DNA from: Sambucus nigra
Lineage: Eukaryota > Streptophyta > Magnoliopsida > Dipsacales > Adoxaceae
DNA: 64,000 bases
Direction: 5' to 3'
NCBI GenBank assembly: GCA_949130495.1
Contig: OX422213.1
Location: forward strand, 58,688,678 to 58,752,677
The position numbers and the translations under genes are program-made. The number at the start of each line of letters is the position of its first letter. The stretch's first letter is position 1. The notes under the pieces are model-generated. The model worked only from the letters and a program-made list of their open reading frames with translations, made no database searches and had not been told where the DNA came from. Shown here in pieces: positions 36,001-47,089 of the stretch.

Positions 36001-38951
36001 CCGTAGGGGGCACGAACACCTCGCACGGGACCAATGTAACTTGTAGGAACTGACCGCGTAGTCCCGGGTCTCCCGGTTTGTGAATATGACCATAATTTGC
36101 AAAAATCAACACTTAAACTTAAAAACAAGCCGTTAAAGGGTGAAAACCCAAACCACCCCCCAAATGACCCCGTAGGTGGCACGAACACCTCGCACGAGAC
36201 CAATGTAACTTGTAGGAACTGATCGCGTAGTCCCGGGTCTCCCGGTTTGTGAATATGATGATAATTTGCAAAAATCACACTTAGTTAAAAACAAGCCGTC
36301 AAAGTGTGAAAACCCAAACCACCCCCCAAACGACCCCGTAGGAGGCACAAACACCTCGCATGGGACCAATGTGACTTGTAGGAACTGATCGCGTATTCCT
36401 GGGTCTCCCGGTTTGATAGTATGATGATAATTTGCAAAAATCAGCACTTAAACTTAAAAATAAGCCGTTAAAGGGTGAAAACCCAAACCACCCCCAAACG
36501 ACCCCGTAGGGGGCACGAACACCTCGCACGAGACCAATGTAACTTGTAGGAACTGACCGCGTAGTCCCGGGTCTCCCGGTTTGATAGTATGACGATAATT
36601 TGCAAAAATCAGCGCTTAAACTTAAAAATAAGCCGTCAAAGGGTGAAAAAACAAACCACCCCCCAAACGACCCCGTCGGGGGTACGAACACCTCGCACGG
36701 GACCAATGTAACTTGTAGGAACTGACAGCGTAGTCCCGGGTCTCACGGTTTCTGAATATGATGAAATTTGCAAAAATCAGCACTTAAACTTAAAAACAAC
36801 CCGTTAAATGGTGAAAACCCAAACCACCCCCCAAACGACCCCGTAGGGGGCACTTACACCTCGCACGGGACCAATGTAAGTTGTAGGAATTGACCGCGTA
36901 GTCCCGGGTCTCCCGATTTGTGAATATGACTATAATTTGCAAAAATCACACTTATTTAAAAACATGCCGTCAAAGGGTGAAAACCCAAACCAACCCCCCA
37001 AACGACCCCGTAGAAGGCACGAACACCTCGCACGGGACAAATGTAACATATAGGAATAGACCGCTTAGTCCCAGGTCTCCCGGTTTGAGTGTATGGCGAT
37101 TATTTTTAAAAATCACACTTCGTTACAAACATGTCGTTAAAGGGTGAAAACCCAAATCGGCCCCCAAACGACTCCGTAGGAGGAACGAACACCTCACACG
37201 GGACCAATGTAACTTGTAGGAATGGACCGCGTAGTCCCGAGTCTCCCGATTTGAGAGTATGATGATAATTTGCAAAAATCACACTTAAAGTTAAAAATAG
37301 GCCGTTAAAGGGTGAAAACCCAAATTCGGCCCCCAATCGACCCCGTAGGAGGCACGAACACCTCGCACGGGACCAATGTAACTTTAGGAACTGACAGCGT
37401 AGTCCCGGGTCTCCCGATTTGTGAATAGGACAATAATTTGTAAAAATCAACACTTAAACTTAAAAAAATGCCGTTAAAGGGTGAAAACCCAAACCACCCC
37501 CCAAACGACCCCGTAGGGGGCACAAACACCTCGCACGGGACCAATGTAACTTGTAGGAACTGACCGCGTAGTCCCGGGTCTCCCAGTTTGTGAATATGAC
37601 GATAATTTGCAAAAATCACACTTAGTTAAAAACATGTCGTCAAAGGGTGAAACCCCAAACCAACCTCCAAACGACCCCGTAGGAGGCACGAACACCTCGC
37701 ACGGGACCAATGTAACTTGTAGGAACCGATCGCGTAGTCCCGGGTCTCTCGGCTTGAGAGTATGACGCTAATTTACAAAAATCAGCACTTAAACTTAAAA
37801 ACAAGCCGTTAAAGGGTGAAAGCCCAAACCACCCCCCAAACGACCCCGTAGGGGGCACAAACACCTCGCACGGGACCAATGTAACTTGTAGGAACTGACC
37901 GCGTAGTCCCGGGTCTCCCGATTTGTGAATATGACGATAATTTGCAAAAATCACACTTAGTTAAAAACAAGCCGTCAAAGGGTGAAAACCCAAACCACCC
38001 ACCAAACGACCCCATCGGGGGCACGAACACCTCGCACGGGACCAATGTAACTTGTAGGAACTGACCGCGTAGTCCCGGGTCTCCCGGTTTGAGAGTATGG
38101 CGATAATTTGCAAAAATCAACACTTAAACTTAAAAACAAGCCGTCAATGGGTGAAAACCAAAACCACCCCCCAATCGATCCCGTAGGGGGCATGAACACC
38201 TCGCACGGGACCAATGTAAATTGTAGGAACTGATCGCGTAGTCCTGGGTCTCCCGGTTTGAGAGTATGGCGATAATTTGCAAAAATCAGCACTTAAACTT
38301 AAAAACAAGCCGTCAAAGGGTGAAAACCCAAACCACCCCTCAATCGACCCCGTAGGGGGCACGAACACCTCGCACGGGACCAATGTAACTTGTAGAAACT
38401 GATCGCGTAGTCCCGAGTCTCCCGGTTTGTGAATATGACGATAATTTGCAAAAATCACACTTAGTTAAAAACATGCCGTCAAAGGGTGAAAACCCAAACC
38501 AACCCCCAAACGACCCCTTAGGAGGCATGAACACCTCGCACGGGACTAATGTAACTTGTAGGAACTGACAGCGTAGTCCCGGGTGTCTCGGTTTGAGAGT
38601 ATGACGATAATTTGCAAAAATCAGCACTTAAACTTAAAAACAAGCCGTTAAAGGGTGAAAACCCAAACCACCCTCCAAATGATCCCGTAGGGGGCACGAA
38701 CACCTCGTACGGGACCAATGTAACTTGTAGAAACTGACCGCGTAGTCCCGGATCTCCCGATTTGTGAATTGGAGGATAATTTGAAAAAATCAACACTTTA
38801 ACTTAAAAACATGTCGTTAAAGGGTGAAAACCCAAACCACCCCCCAAACGACCCCGTAGGAGGCACGAACACCTCGCACGGGACCAATGTAACTTGTAGG
38901 AACTGACCGCGTAGTCCCGGGTCTCCCGATTTGTGAGTATGACGATAATTT
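27003..38951. repeat. Tandem satellite-like array, about 169-bp monomer, about 70 copies
   Basis: Monomers share landmarks in fixed order: CCGTTAAAGGGTGAAAACCC, CGACCCCGTAGGGGGCACGA, CACCTCGCACGGGACCAATG, TAACTTGTAGGAACTGACCG, CGTAGTCCCGGGTCTCCCGG and ATGACGATAATTTGCAAAAA. Two length classes occur: about 169 bp with CAGCACTTAAACTTAAAAAC, and about 166 bp with CACACTTAGTTAAAAAC. The monomers are richer in G+C and CpG than their surroundings. Minus-strand frames of about 105 codons recur every monomer, but the unit length is not a multiple of three, so successive copies shift frame and these are not genes. The outer monomers are the most divergent. No spacers are present, so it is not a CRISPR-like structure. 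Confidence 0.95.
27880..35460. repeat. Higher-order repeat block: eight-monomer unit of about 1348 bp
   Basis: A diagnostic monomer variant (CAAATTATCCC in place of CAAACCACCCC) occurs at 28737, 30086, 31263, 32611, 33958 (one base changed) and 35307, with spacings 1349, 1177, 1348, 1347 and 1349. A second diagnostic variant (GGTGCAAACCC) occurs near 28225, 29571, 32097, 33445 and 34793 and is missing from the 1177-bp unit, so that unit has lost exactly this monomer. Units between about 31250 and 35300 are nearly identical to one another. The left units are more diverged. Confidence 0.9.
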
Positions 38952-39048
38952 CCATTCATATATGTAATTTTTTTGTTTTGAGTATTTTTTGTTGTAAATT
39001 ATTAGGTTACTAATATCATATCTTTTTTGTATTTTATTTTTTTTGCAG
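38952..39048 (+). other. Junction of the array with the CACTA right flank
   Basis: The last monomer breaks off in the middle of ATGACGATAATTT, and AT-rich sequence follows. It ends with a pyrimidine-rich stretch and GCAG at 39045-39048, a good splice acceptor. It could close an intron that contains the whole array. Confidence 0.45.
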
Positions 39049-39272
39049 GATAACTGTTTATCGTTGGCTTTTATTCGCGTGGAAGACACAAAGAACTCAA
39101 TGGTTTACAACAAGGGGTTTATTAGTGAATCCATTTTTTTGTGTCTTGATCGTACGGTCTTTTGTTGTTTTATTATTGACTTTTATGGCCATGGGGGCTT
39201 TTGTAAGTTAATTTTTATATTTTTTGGCCGTGCGGGCTTTATGTTAGGCAGGTTTTGTATTAACAGGTTTTA
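39049..39272 (+). other. Exon-like segment at the right of the CACTA element
   Basis: Following the GCAG acceptor is an open frame of about 75 codons (DNCLSLAFIRVEDTKNS at its start) that ends at TAG 39271. No domain is recognised, and the later part is Phe/Gly/Ile-rich like translated non-coding DNA. It is listed because it would be the last exon of any transcript that runs through the element. Confidence 0.3.
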
Positions 39273-39439
39273 GAATGTCCAGAAAATAGAGGAAACTCTG
39301 CCCAATTTTTTTTTGGGGATGTGATCTGTTAAAGACTTGTAATATTTTGAAGTTTGTATGTACATTAGTTTATTAATAACGCGCAATATTATTAATTTGT
39401 GAATTTTGTGTGCTTTCAAATATTTTTTTTTAATTAAAA

Positions 39440-39835
39440 AATTGACACAGTTCAAAACCGTGGCAAAAGTGTATCATATTTTGTCACGGTTTTAAACTGT
39501 GCTAATTTTTTTAAACTATGTTGAATCTGGCACAGTTAAAAACTGTGCCAAAAGTGTGCCAGAAATATCAAATTCTGGCACGGTTTAAAAGTGTACCAAA
39601 AGTGTTCCTATTTTGCTGAATCTGGCACAGTTAAAAAGTGTGCCAAAAGTGTGCTAGAAATATCAAATTCTGGCACGGTTTAAAAGTGTGCCAGAAGTGT
39701 TCCTGTTTGGCTGATTCTGGCACACTTTTAAACCGTGCCAGAAAAAAATTCCCATTTTGGAACACCTGATTCTGGCACAGTTCAAAATCGTGCCAGATTT
39801 GATCTGGCACGATTTTGAACTGTGCCAGAATCCTG
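39440..39835. repeat. CACTA right subterminal repeats
   Basis: Many copies of CTGGCACAGTT and AACTGTGCCA-type motifs, often as inverted pairs, fill about 395 bp. A tandem block near 39530-39720 repeats AGAAATATCAAATTCTGGCA. The motif is the same as at the left end and is denser here. Confidence 0.85.
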
Positions 39836-39849
39836 TTTTTGGTGTAATG
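39831..39849 (-). repeat. CACTA right terminal inverted repeat
   Basis: Read inward from 39849 the end is CATTACACCAAAAACAGGA, pairing with the left end. It is followed by the TCT target duplication at 39850-39852. Confidence 0.9.
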
Positions 39850-40980
39850 TCTATGAAGGCATTTGTGGGGCTCACTAGGCTGGTCCTAGGATGAGATAGT
39901 TGTTAAGAACATATAAATTTTATTGGCCTTCCATTTTAAAGGACTGCATTGATTTTGCAAGAGGATGCAAAAAATGCCAATAAAACTCCCTTTGAAATAT
40001 GTGACTGCTATAGTTCTATAATATGTAGAAAAACCTTGGCCATTTAGATGGTGGGATATTGATGTTATTGAAAAAATTTATCCTCTATCCTTCAAATTGT
40101 ATTATTTTGTATTGGTAGCAATAGTCTAATTTACCAAATGGATAGAAGAAAAATCTTTGAAATCAGTTACCCATAATGAATTGTTAGATTTCTTGTAACT
40201 CATTGTGTATAGGTTTGGAATCCCATAAACCATAATCTCAAGTAATGCAAGAATTTTATAATCATAGATGGTGTTGAAATTTTCTTTAAGGATATGAATA
40301 AATTTGACCAAAACAGAACCTTACTATGCTTAATCAAATAATGAGGCATAGGCTACAAATAAAGTAACTAAGAACAACCTGAGAAAAGGGATTGAGAAGA
40401 ATCTACGGGATTGGCACAATTTATTTCCAAAAGTTTTATAGGCTTATTAGGCCTCTAAAAGGTCAAGTACAGGGATAACTCTATGTATTTTAACCTGTGG
40501 GCATAATGTTTTACCAATTTAAATCATTCTAAATTCATTGAGAGTGGTGGACCAAAATGAGTTAACAATAGAAGGTTATGACCAAAACATACACATGGAG
40601 TTGGCAAACATTGATGAGGATAGGGTCAGAGCCCTAAATAATATCATGGTCCGAAAAAAGAAAATAATTGACAGCTATAATAACAAAGTGAAGAAAAGGA
40701 CCTTTAATGAAGGTGAATCAATTTAGAAAACTATTTTCCTTTGGGATCAAAAGATCCGGTGTATGAAAAGTGGTTTACAAATGGGGAGGTCCATTCGAAG
40801 GTGGATCATACCATTTAAGACACATCAATGGTCACATTCACATGATAAAAAAAATTGCCATATTATCCAACCATTTGGGAAGAAAGATAATAAGAATAAA
40901 ATACATAATTCCAAGAAATATTGGTAATCATAATTACACTTTAACAAAACTATTGAAATACAAAAGACATTAAGCTAGTT
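39850..40980 (+). pseudogene. Tat-like integrase remnant (element D, right part)
   Basis: The pol frame interrupted by the CACTA element resumes here with YEGICGAH, a TAG where Gln is expected, and AGPRM. The zinc-finger pair DFARGCKKCQ follows near 39950-39980, then decayed core sequence. The C-terminal part of integrase is well preserved in the frame 40538-40726 (LRVVDQNELTIEGYDQNIH, ANIDEDRVRALNNIM), followed by KWGGPF near 40783. Stops and frameshifts are frequent. The gene is non-functional even without the CACTA insertion. Confidence 0.8.
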
Positions 40981-41479
40981 TAAAAGTTTTTATATGCAAG
41001 TATCATATGGGAATGCCTATCCCAGTGGTGAAGCACTTGGATCTAGTTCATCTTCAAGAACTAGAGGATTTGTAGGTGACTTTTATATTCGGTTGGCAAG
41101 ATTAAAATCCTACATGAGCTCTTTTCCCTTGATAATTGAGGTCCCAGCTACTTCATCTTTGGAATTTGGAGTGGAGATAGAAGAATAAAAAGTTTTTAGG
41201 ATTTTTTCTTACTCACGAATTGAGTTCGAAGTGGGGAAAACTTGTAAAGCATGGGCATGAACTAATACGTTTATTGGCTCATATACTAAAGATATTGGAG
41301 AGGTGTCATATGATTTCTTACCAACTCAAGTCCCTATATGATAGTTGAGGTGTTAGTTAAACATATGATAAGATAAAAATGGTTCGAAGCCATGTATATT
41401 AATGCAACGATGCTAAAGTGTGAAGAAATGCTTCTCAAGGAAAATATATTGCCATACATGTTATCGGGACTTTATGCAC
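40981..41479. other. Spacer of element D after pol
   Basis: This is non-coding sequence between the integrase end and the start of the minus-strand coding remnant. The short plus-strand frame 40994-41188 has no recognisable product. Confidence 0.5.
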
Positions 41480-44400
41480 ACTTTTTTTAGATATTGTTTT
41501 CATGCGTTTCCTTTTGGGAATATTAAACATAACACTTATGGGAGGTTCAACAATCTCACTAGTACCTGTGGAATTACTGGTTGGATAGTCAGAAGAAGAC
41601 CTTGACCTGGTTGGCCGAACAAGAGGAGCTTCTTCTTCTTCATCATCCTAAATAATCCTTCTCTAAAGCCTCTCTTTCCTGAGGAGATAATTTCCTCTTA
41701 TGAAAGGCAATATAGCCCTTAGGAGGTGAAGCCCCTATATGGACAAAAATGGTATATTTAAGGCCAATACAAAAAAAGATAAAATTACACGAAGTAACAA
41801 TAACCTTACTAAAATAAGAATAAGGCTTTGAAGTCTTTTTGGCTAAATATAATGGTTTTATGTAAACCTGGATGTACTTGGACCACCAATCCTAAAAAAC
41901 TATTTTTACCCCTGTATCAATCTCAGCCCCAATTATGCTAAAGGTTCTTCAAACCTTATGATAATCCATAACTCATTTTCAAACAAATGTCTTTGAGAGG
42001 TGAGAGGACCCAGGAAACATATGAGGGTTGGCAAGACTCCTCATAGGGATTGGGATGGACTGATGTAACCCAAACTTTCAAGAAAAATAAGAAATAAAGT
42101 ATATCTCCCCAACGAACCTAGAATTAGAGGCAAATGGAGGTAATATTCCACAGTAAAAAATCTCTAGAAATAAAAAAAAAAAAAAAACTTCCCCACTAGG
42201 GATATACCTATCCTATAGGGTCATGATTTCTTCAAAATTGAAGTAAGCCACAATGATGCTTCAGTGGCTACTAGTAAAGGCTGCAAACAAAGCCTTTGTA
42301 TGTCAATTAGTAGGCTTCCAAACATACTAATGAGATCTTTAAAGATCTTATCACCTGGTTTAGAGATATAGTAGGCATGAAAATGGATAAATTCAATCTT
42401 GTTTTTATATGGACAATTTCTGTTAAAAAGGCTTGTAAACACATTTGGAGGACCCATAATGCCCTGTCTTGATTGACATTAAAAGGAATCTCTAGGATCT
42501 CGGAGAAAATATTATAAAGGGATTCTAAAAGTTAAGGGTCTAATGAAATTTATATGCCTTCCATTAAAATGATATTTAGAAAATACTATTGTTGCATCAC
42601 TCTTTGAGCCTTGACACAAAAAATATGTCTTGATATCCAAAATAGGAGGACATAAAAATACTCCTTTCCATCCACACTCTGTTTTTCATATGTGCATGCG
42701 TGAAGGTGGAATATAACTGGTGAATATTGACATTTTTTAGCTTTAATGGTGTTTCAGTTAAAGGTATGTGTGGGTGAATGTCTTCCCCTAGGGATTTAAA
42801 CCCAGTTATCTGACAAATATCAAACATAAATCCCAAAGTTGAACTCAATTAAATTAAAAGGTGAGTTACAAAAATGGATTACAGTGGAGACAAAAAGTGA
42901 GTGGGGATCAATATATCTTAGGATAAGTTCAACGGCGTCAAGAAGACCATATTTCTATATTTTTATGGCTTTGTAAGTAAGAACCTGATGAACACAATTA
43001 GGCCATTAATCATTGTCTAGTTTATTGGCACAAACCCTAAACTTGAATGTGTATGGTGCTTTGAGATTATTGGAGTTTGGACCAGGATATTATGGTCCCC
43101 AAATCTAGGATAGTAAACATATATAAGAAATAGGAGTTCCTACTCAAATTAGGGGCCAATGGTAGAGATAAATGCCCCAACTAATTATTTGATGGAACAA
43201 ACAATGATCCCAACAATGATTAAAAGTTTGTAGATGCTTTTATTGAATTGAAGGTAAATATCAGCGTTTAAATCTCTAGACGTCATTGATGGCGAATGCT
43301 TAAAGAAAAAAAAAGGTATGCTTGAGGGGTGAGAATTTGTTTAAAGAGAGAAGACAAACGGGAAAAAAAGGAGAATGTGTACTGAAATGAGTTTTTATAG
43401 CTTAAAGAAATCCATTTGAATAGCAAAGAAGGCCAAAACAAAGGTCAACACGTGTCATTGAGTATGTTCCCTCCAAAAAGTGGCATCATGGGGATGTATG
43501 GAGATAAGTGACACTTTTGGTGGCTATACCCAACGCCCTCGTGGTTTGGTTTAATAATGTCCCAAATAAATAAATCAAATGGTGAGTGTTCCAAGCTAAC
43601 CAAGTGTGTTGGGTAAAGGAAAATTGCAAAAAAGTTTTTCCATGTTTGAATTAATTATATCAATAGATAAATAAAAGTCATCATTTTGATGCTTCCACAC
43701 ATGTTGTGAGGTTTAGTGGGACTAATGCCAATGAAATGGTATTCATGCATAAAGGGGACTAGAATTTGAGCATTTTTGGTCTAAAAGGTACAAAAATTAC
43801 TATGGGTATATTTTAACATACCAAATTTGAATATAATATAAAATATTTACTCAATGGATGAAATTAAATCACATGGCAAGGTAACATATTTCGTTAATAT
43901 CAAATTTAAATACGAAATAAAATATGAGAAAAATAAACATTCACAATGTAATTGTTTCAATCCTAATTCATCAACAATCATTCAAAATAAAATAGTATTT
44001 TTTCATTAATTGGCCAAGATGGGAGATTACAAAAATCAGAGAAATATACAACATTGCACTCCTGAAAGTATGTAATAGTGAGGAAAAACATAAGTTACAA
44101 AATGGTGAAAAGTGTTCCATAAATAATTAAGATACTTTTCCTCCAAATCTAGACACGAATTAGCTTGGTCCATCTCAAAAAATAATAGCTCATGAGATTA
44201 AAAATTCAGCACAGCCTCTTGAGCCTTGCACTTTAAATCTTAGGATCTGACGAGAATGAAATTTGATGTCAAGGTTTCAAGACCTAAGATAAGTGGATCA
44301 TATAAGTCATTTAGATAAACTCTTTCAAAATTCTTCCACTCCTCCAAAGTTCAATTGGAAATAGAGTAGAGTGGATCATGAGTGTGAACTCGTCTCCTAT

Positions 44401-45640
44401 AATCTTCGAAGTCAACGGAGAGTTGTTATGAAGAAAGGGTAAGAAGAATGAAGATAATAAACATGGGCCTTGGGTGTGCCACGCCAATTAGGGTGATTTT
44501 CAAGGATCAGGTAAGCTGAAGAAAAATTATTCTTTGCATGGCCTTTCAAAAGGATAGAGGGAGGAAAATGGGAAAAGGCATGAAAAGCCTCCAAAGCCTT
44601 TCCAATGTTAGTGTCTGAGGCTGGATACTCTAAATTAGGATGCCTAGTAGGAAAACCATTATTAACATACTGATCCAAGTTCCTGAAAGGATCCCCCTCC
44701 AAGGTGTAAGGATAGGAGATCAGATCATAAAGAAGAACAATAGATAAGACAGTTTCAATGAGTATGCATTCGAAAGCATCCAGGTAAAAGCTATCCTCAG
44801 GCAAGATAAAAGAATTAAACATACCATGTGAGATAATTTTGTATGATGGCTAAACAAAAGTATGGGAGGCAGGACCAGCCTTGTTGTATCTAAAGGACTC
44901 GTAGATGGCATAATGCCAAGCATCCAAAATGTTCGGTCACTCCTTTTATGACTAAAGGGATAAAAGGGCTTGATTGGCAGTGACCAAGCTTAATTCCCCC
45001 TGAATTCGTGATCGAATGAAGGGTATGCCACTTCAGGCAAATACTTAAAAGGGAAGTGGGTACGTATGATCGTGTGATTGACACTCAGATCATCAAGAGG
45101 AGGAGCTATCAGAGAATCACTACCGACTAAGATAAGATGGCGACTCTCATCAACAAGTACCTTCAATCCATGTTCATTTTCCTCGACCTCAACCATTTTC
45201 AGGGCTCTACCCTTGGCAGACCAAGGTTTGTTGATCATGGAGAAAGACTTAGTTACCCCACAAAAAATAGGAAAAATAAAGTTGTGATCAACCCAACATC
45301 GAAAAGTCTAAACAATGAGGAGATATCATATATAGTGAGGGGCTTAAGAGGAACCTTCGAAGAAGTTTTTACAACAAGAGTTCCATCCAATATATGTAGA
45401 GGGGGAATAGCATGTTCTGAGATTGGAGCACACTCAATAGGCATGGTTGTGTCCCAAAAGACCCAACCATCAACATCCGTTTGATTTGCATCATTGAATG
45501 GAAGCGCGGAAGTAACAGTAAGTCCCATGGATCTTCAACAATATTAATCGAGTTTGACCTGGAGCCAGGCTCATAAGTACTATTTAAATTGACAGTATTG
45601 TTCTCTAAAGGATTCATTTTGTACATAGAATAGAAAGAAG
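41480..45640 (-). pseudogene. Antisense coding region in element D (unrecognised protein, decayed)
   Basis: On the minus strand, coherent protein-like segments follow one another from high to low coordinates. They are MNPLENNTVNLNSTYEPG (ATG at 45617), a segment with DVDGWVFWDTTMPIECAP (45528-45253), KGRALKMVEVEENEHGLKVL (45238-44990), a 136-codon frame (44822-44412, with EDSFYLDAFECILIETVLS and ENHPNWRGTPKAHVYYL), weaker frames at 42848-42597 and 42457-42221, and an acidic/Ser-rich tail (DEEEEAPLVRPTRSRSSSDY near 41650-41590). They are separated by frameshifts (for example near 45515) and stops. Tat-lineage elements are known to carry an extra antisense ORF between pol and the 3' LTR, some related to plant mobile domain proteins. 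Position and strand fit, but I did not recognise the domain. An unrelated host gene remnant is the alternative. Confidence 0.5.
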
Positions 45641-46984
45641 ACGAAAGGGCAAGTAACTCGAATTAAATGTCTTCCCTAGAGAAAGAATAAGTCTCCTTAA
45701 TTGAAGCATTAAACGGGACACAATCACCTGATATCATCACAAGGCTATGATATATTGGTTAGCAAGGCCACAACCTTGCCTGACACGCTCGCAATTAAAT
45801 CTATTCACTAAGCCAAGTGAAAACCACACAAACACAAAGAATTACAAAACCCCCATCAAATTCACCTTAACAAAACAAACATATAAGCACCTATTCTTTC
45901 AGTAATCATTGTTCAAAAAATCAAGATTAAGAGGGTTGGATATGAGAGGAGCAACGTTAGGTTCATCGAGATAACATTCGGGGAATCACCAAGCTGGTAA
46001 TATTAATGTCGTCGATATGGGATAAAGAAAGAAAATGTTGAAACTTTCAACTCTTCGACGTCGTTTTTTTAGAGCTACTCTTCATACCTCCCAATTATTC
46101 GGCATTGATCGTACTTGCTCTTCCACCAGTTAATATTTGGGGGATGTAAGCTTATATATATTGTGAGGGAGAGGGGTGAGGGTGAGTGTGAGGGGAAGGG
46201 GAAGGGGAGCATGGATTTGGGAACATAAAGCTAATATTGAATTCGGGATTCAAAGGCCTTCACATAAAGATAAATAAATAATCATTTGGGAGGGAGAGAG
46301 ATACAAAAGTTAGGTCGGTAAAATAAATCCATCAAAAAAATAAGGGGAAAAAATCGGGTCAATGAGGGAAAATGGAGAGGAGAATGAAGAAGACACTACT
46401 TGTGTATGTACCTCTCTGGCTTCCTCTTTGAAGTATGTAAAATCTCCACACATTTAATGGCTTGAGATGCGTCAAGTGCATAATTTGTGTCTTCGGTTTG
46501 GAGCTCCGTTTTTAAGGTGAGTTATATGATATGATTAGTTTTCAGTCTCACGCGATTCGCGACGGATTTAAATAAAGAGAACAAAAAAATGTGAATAAAA
46601 AATGCAACATAATAAAAAGCAATGGAGGGGACGTAAAAAAAATAGATAAATAAATGAAGACTTATAAGCGAAAATAATAAAAATGGAGAGAGATAAATGA
46701 AGGGAAATAAAATTAAATATATAAATGAAGAGAGAGAGTTGATGAAAATAATGAAAATGCAAATTTTTTCAAATGTTGACATGTAAGCAACGAGAGAATT
46801 TAAAATTACTCTACGACTAATTAATGGATAACCGTACTATAGCAAGTTATCTACAATCGGTAATCTATCTGCCTGGAACATGGAAGTCAAACCAGCAAAG
46901 AGGCTTTCACCAAAAAGAGTTCACTCTCGGACTTCATTTCATCTGCCAAAATCGGTAACAGTCTACTTTTTGGATCCACTCCTC
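45641..46984. other. Upstream region of the antisense remnant and unassigned sequence
   Basis: Read on the minus strand, 46200-45900 looks like a promoter and leader (CT-rich, TATA-like box, intron-like pyrimidine tracts). From 46500 to 46980 the sequence is AT-rich and holds no recognised feature. The minus-strand frames at 46522-46782 are low-complexity. The 3' LTR of element D was not identified. Confidence 0.4.
46153..46161 (-). promoter_or_regulatory. TATA-like box upstream of the antisense coding region
   Basis: On the minus strand ACAATATATATAAGC is preceded by a CT-rich tract and lies about 535 bp before the first ATG of the antisense remnant (45617). An intron in the leader would be needed, or a nearer start has decayed. 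Confidence 0.35.
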
Positions 46985-47089
46985 AGTCAATTATGTACTT
47001 TTTTTTTTTTTTTTTTTTAATAAGGTAATATATTAAAAACATGCCCAAGGGCCAAGGCCCAAACAGAAACAGACTCGAGTCAATTATGT
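46985..47089 (-). mobile_element. Very short 5'-truncated LINE-like insertion
   Basis: The 12-bp direct repeat AGTCAATTATGT occurs at 46985-46996 and 47078-47089. Between them is a run of about 20 T followed by TTAATAAGGTAATATATTA and a short unique stretch. On the minus strand this is a 3' end with a poly(A) tail. Variable-length target repeats with a poly(A) tail mark target-primed reverse transcription, as done by LINEs. The body is only about 80 bp. Confidence 0.7.

Larger units (their letters stand above)
24276..39849. mobile_element. Non-autonomous CACTA-type transposon carrying a satellite array (15.6 kb)
   Basis: The left end reads CACTACACCAAAAACAACA. Read inward from 39849, the right end is CATTACACCAAAAACAGGA. 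Both ends are flanked by the 3-bp direct repeat TCT (24273-24275 and 39850-39852), the duplication size made by CACTA/En-Spm transposases. Subterminal repeats built on TGGCACAGTTT and its complement occur inside both ends, also a CACTA trait. Removing the element and one TCT rejoins the element D integrase frame. No transposase domain was found, so mobility would depend on a partner in trans. The interior holds gene-like segments (24480-26294), a small inverted-repeat element, irregular AT repeats, and an array of about 12 kb. Orientation is undefined. Confidence 0.9.

Noticed and set aside
27003..38951. CRISPR-like array
   Set aside because: The repeats are contiguous 166-169-bp monomers without unique spacers, in a plant nuclear context.
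27066..39089. Dozens of minus-strand open frames of about 80-216 codons with similar proteins across the tandem array
   Set aside because: They are the same satellite monomer read in shifting frames. The unit length is not a multiple of three and starts and stops fall at arbitrary monomer positions. No coding gene is supported.
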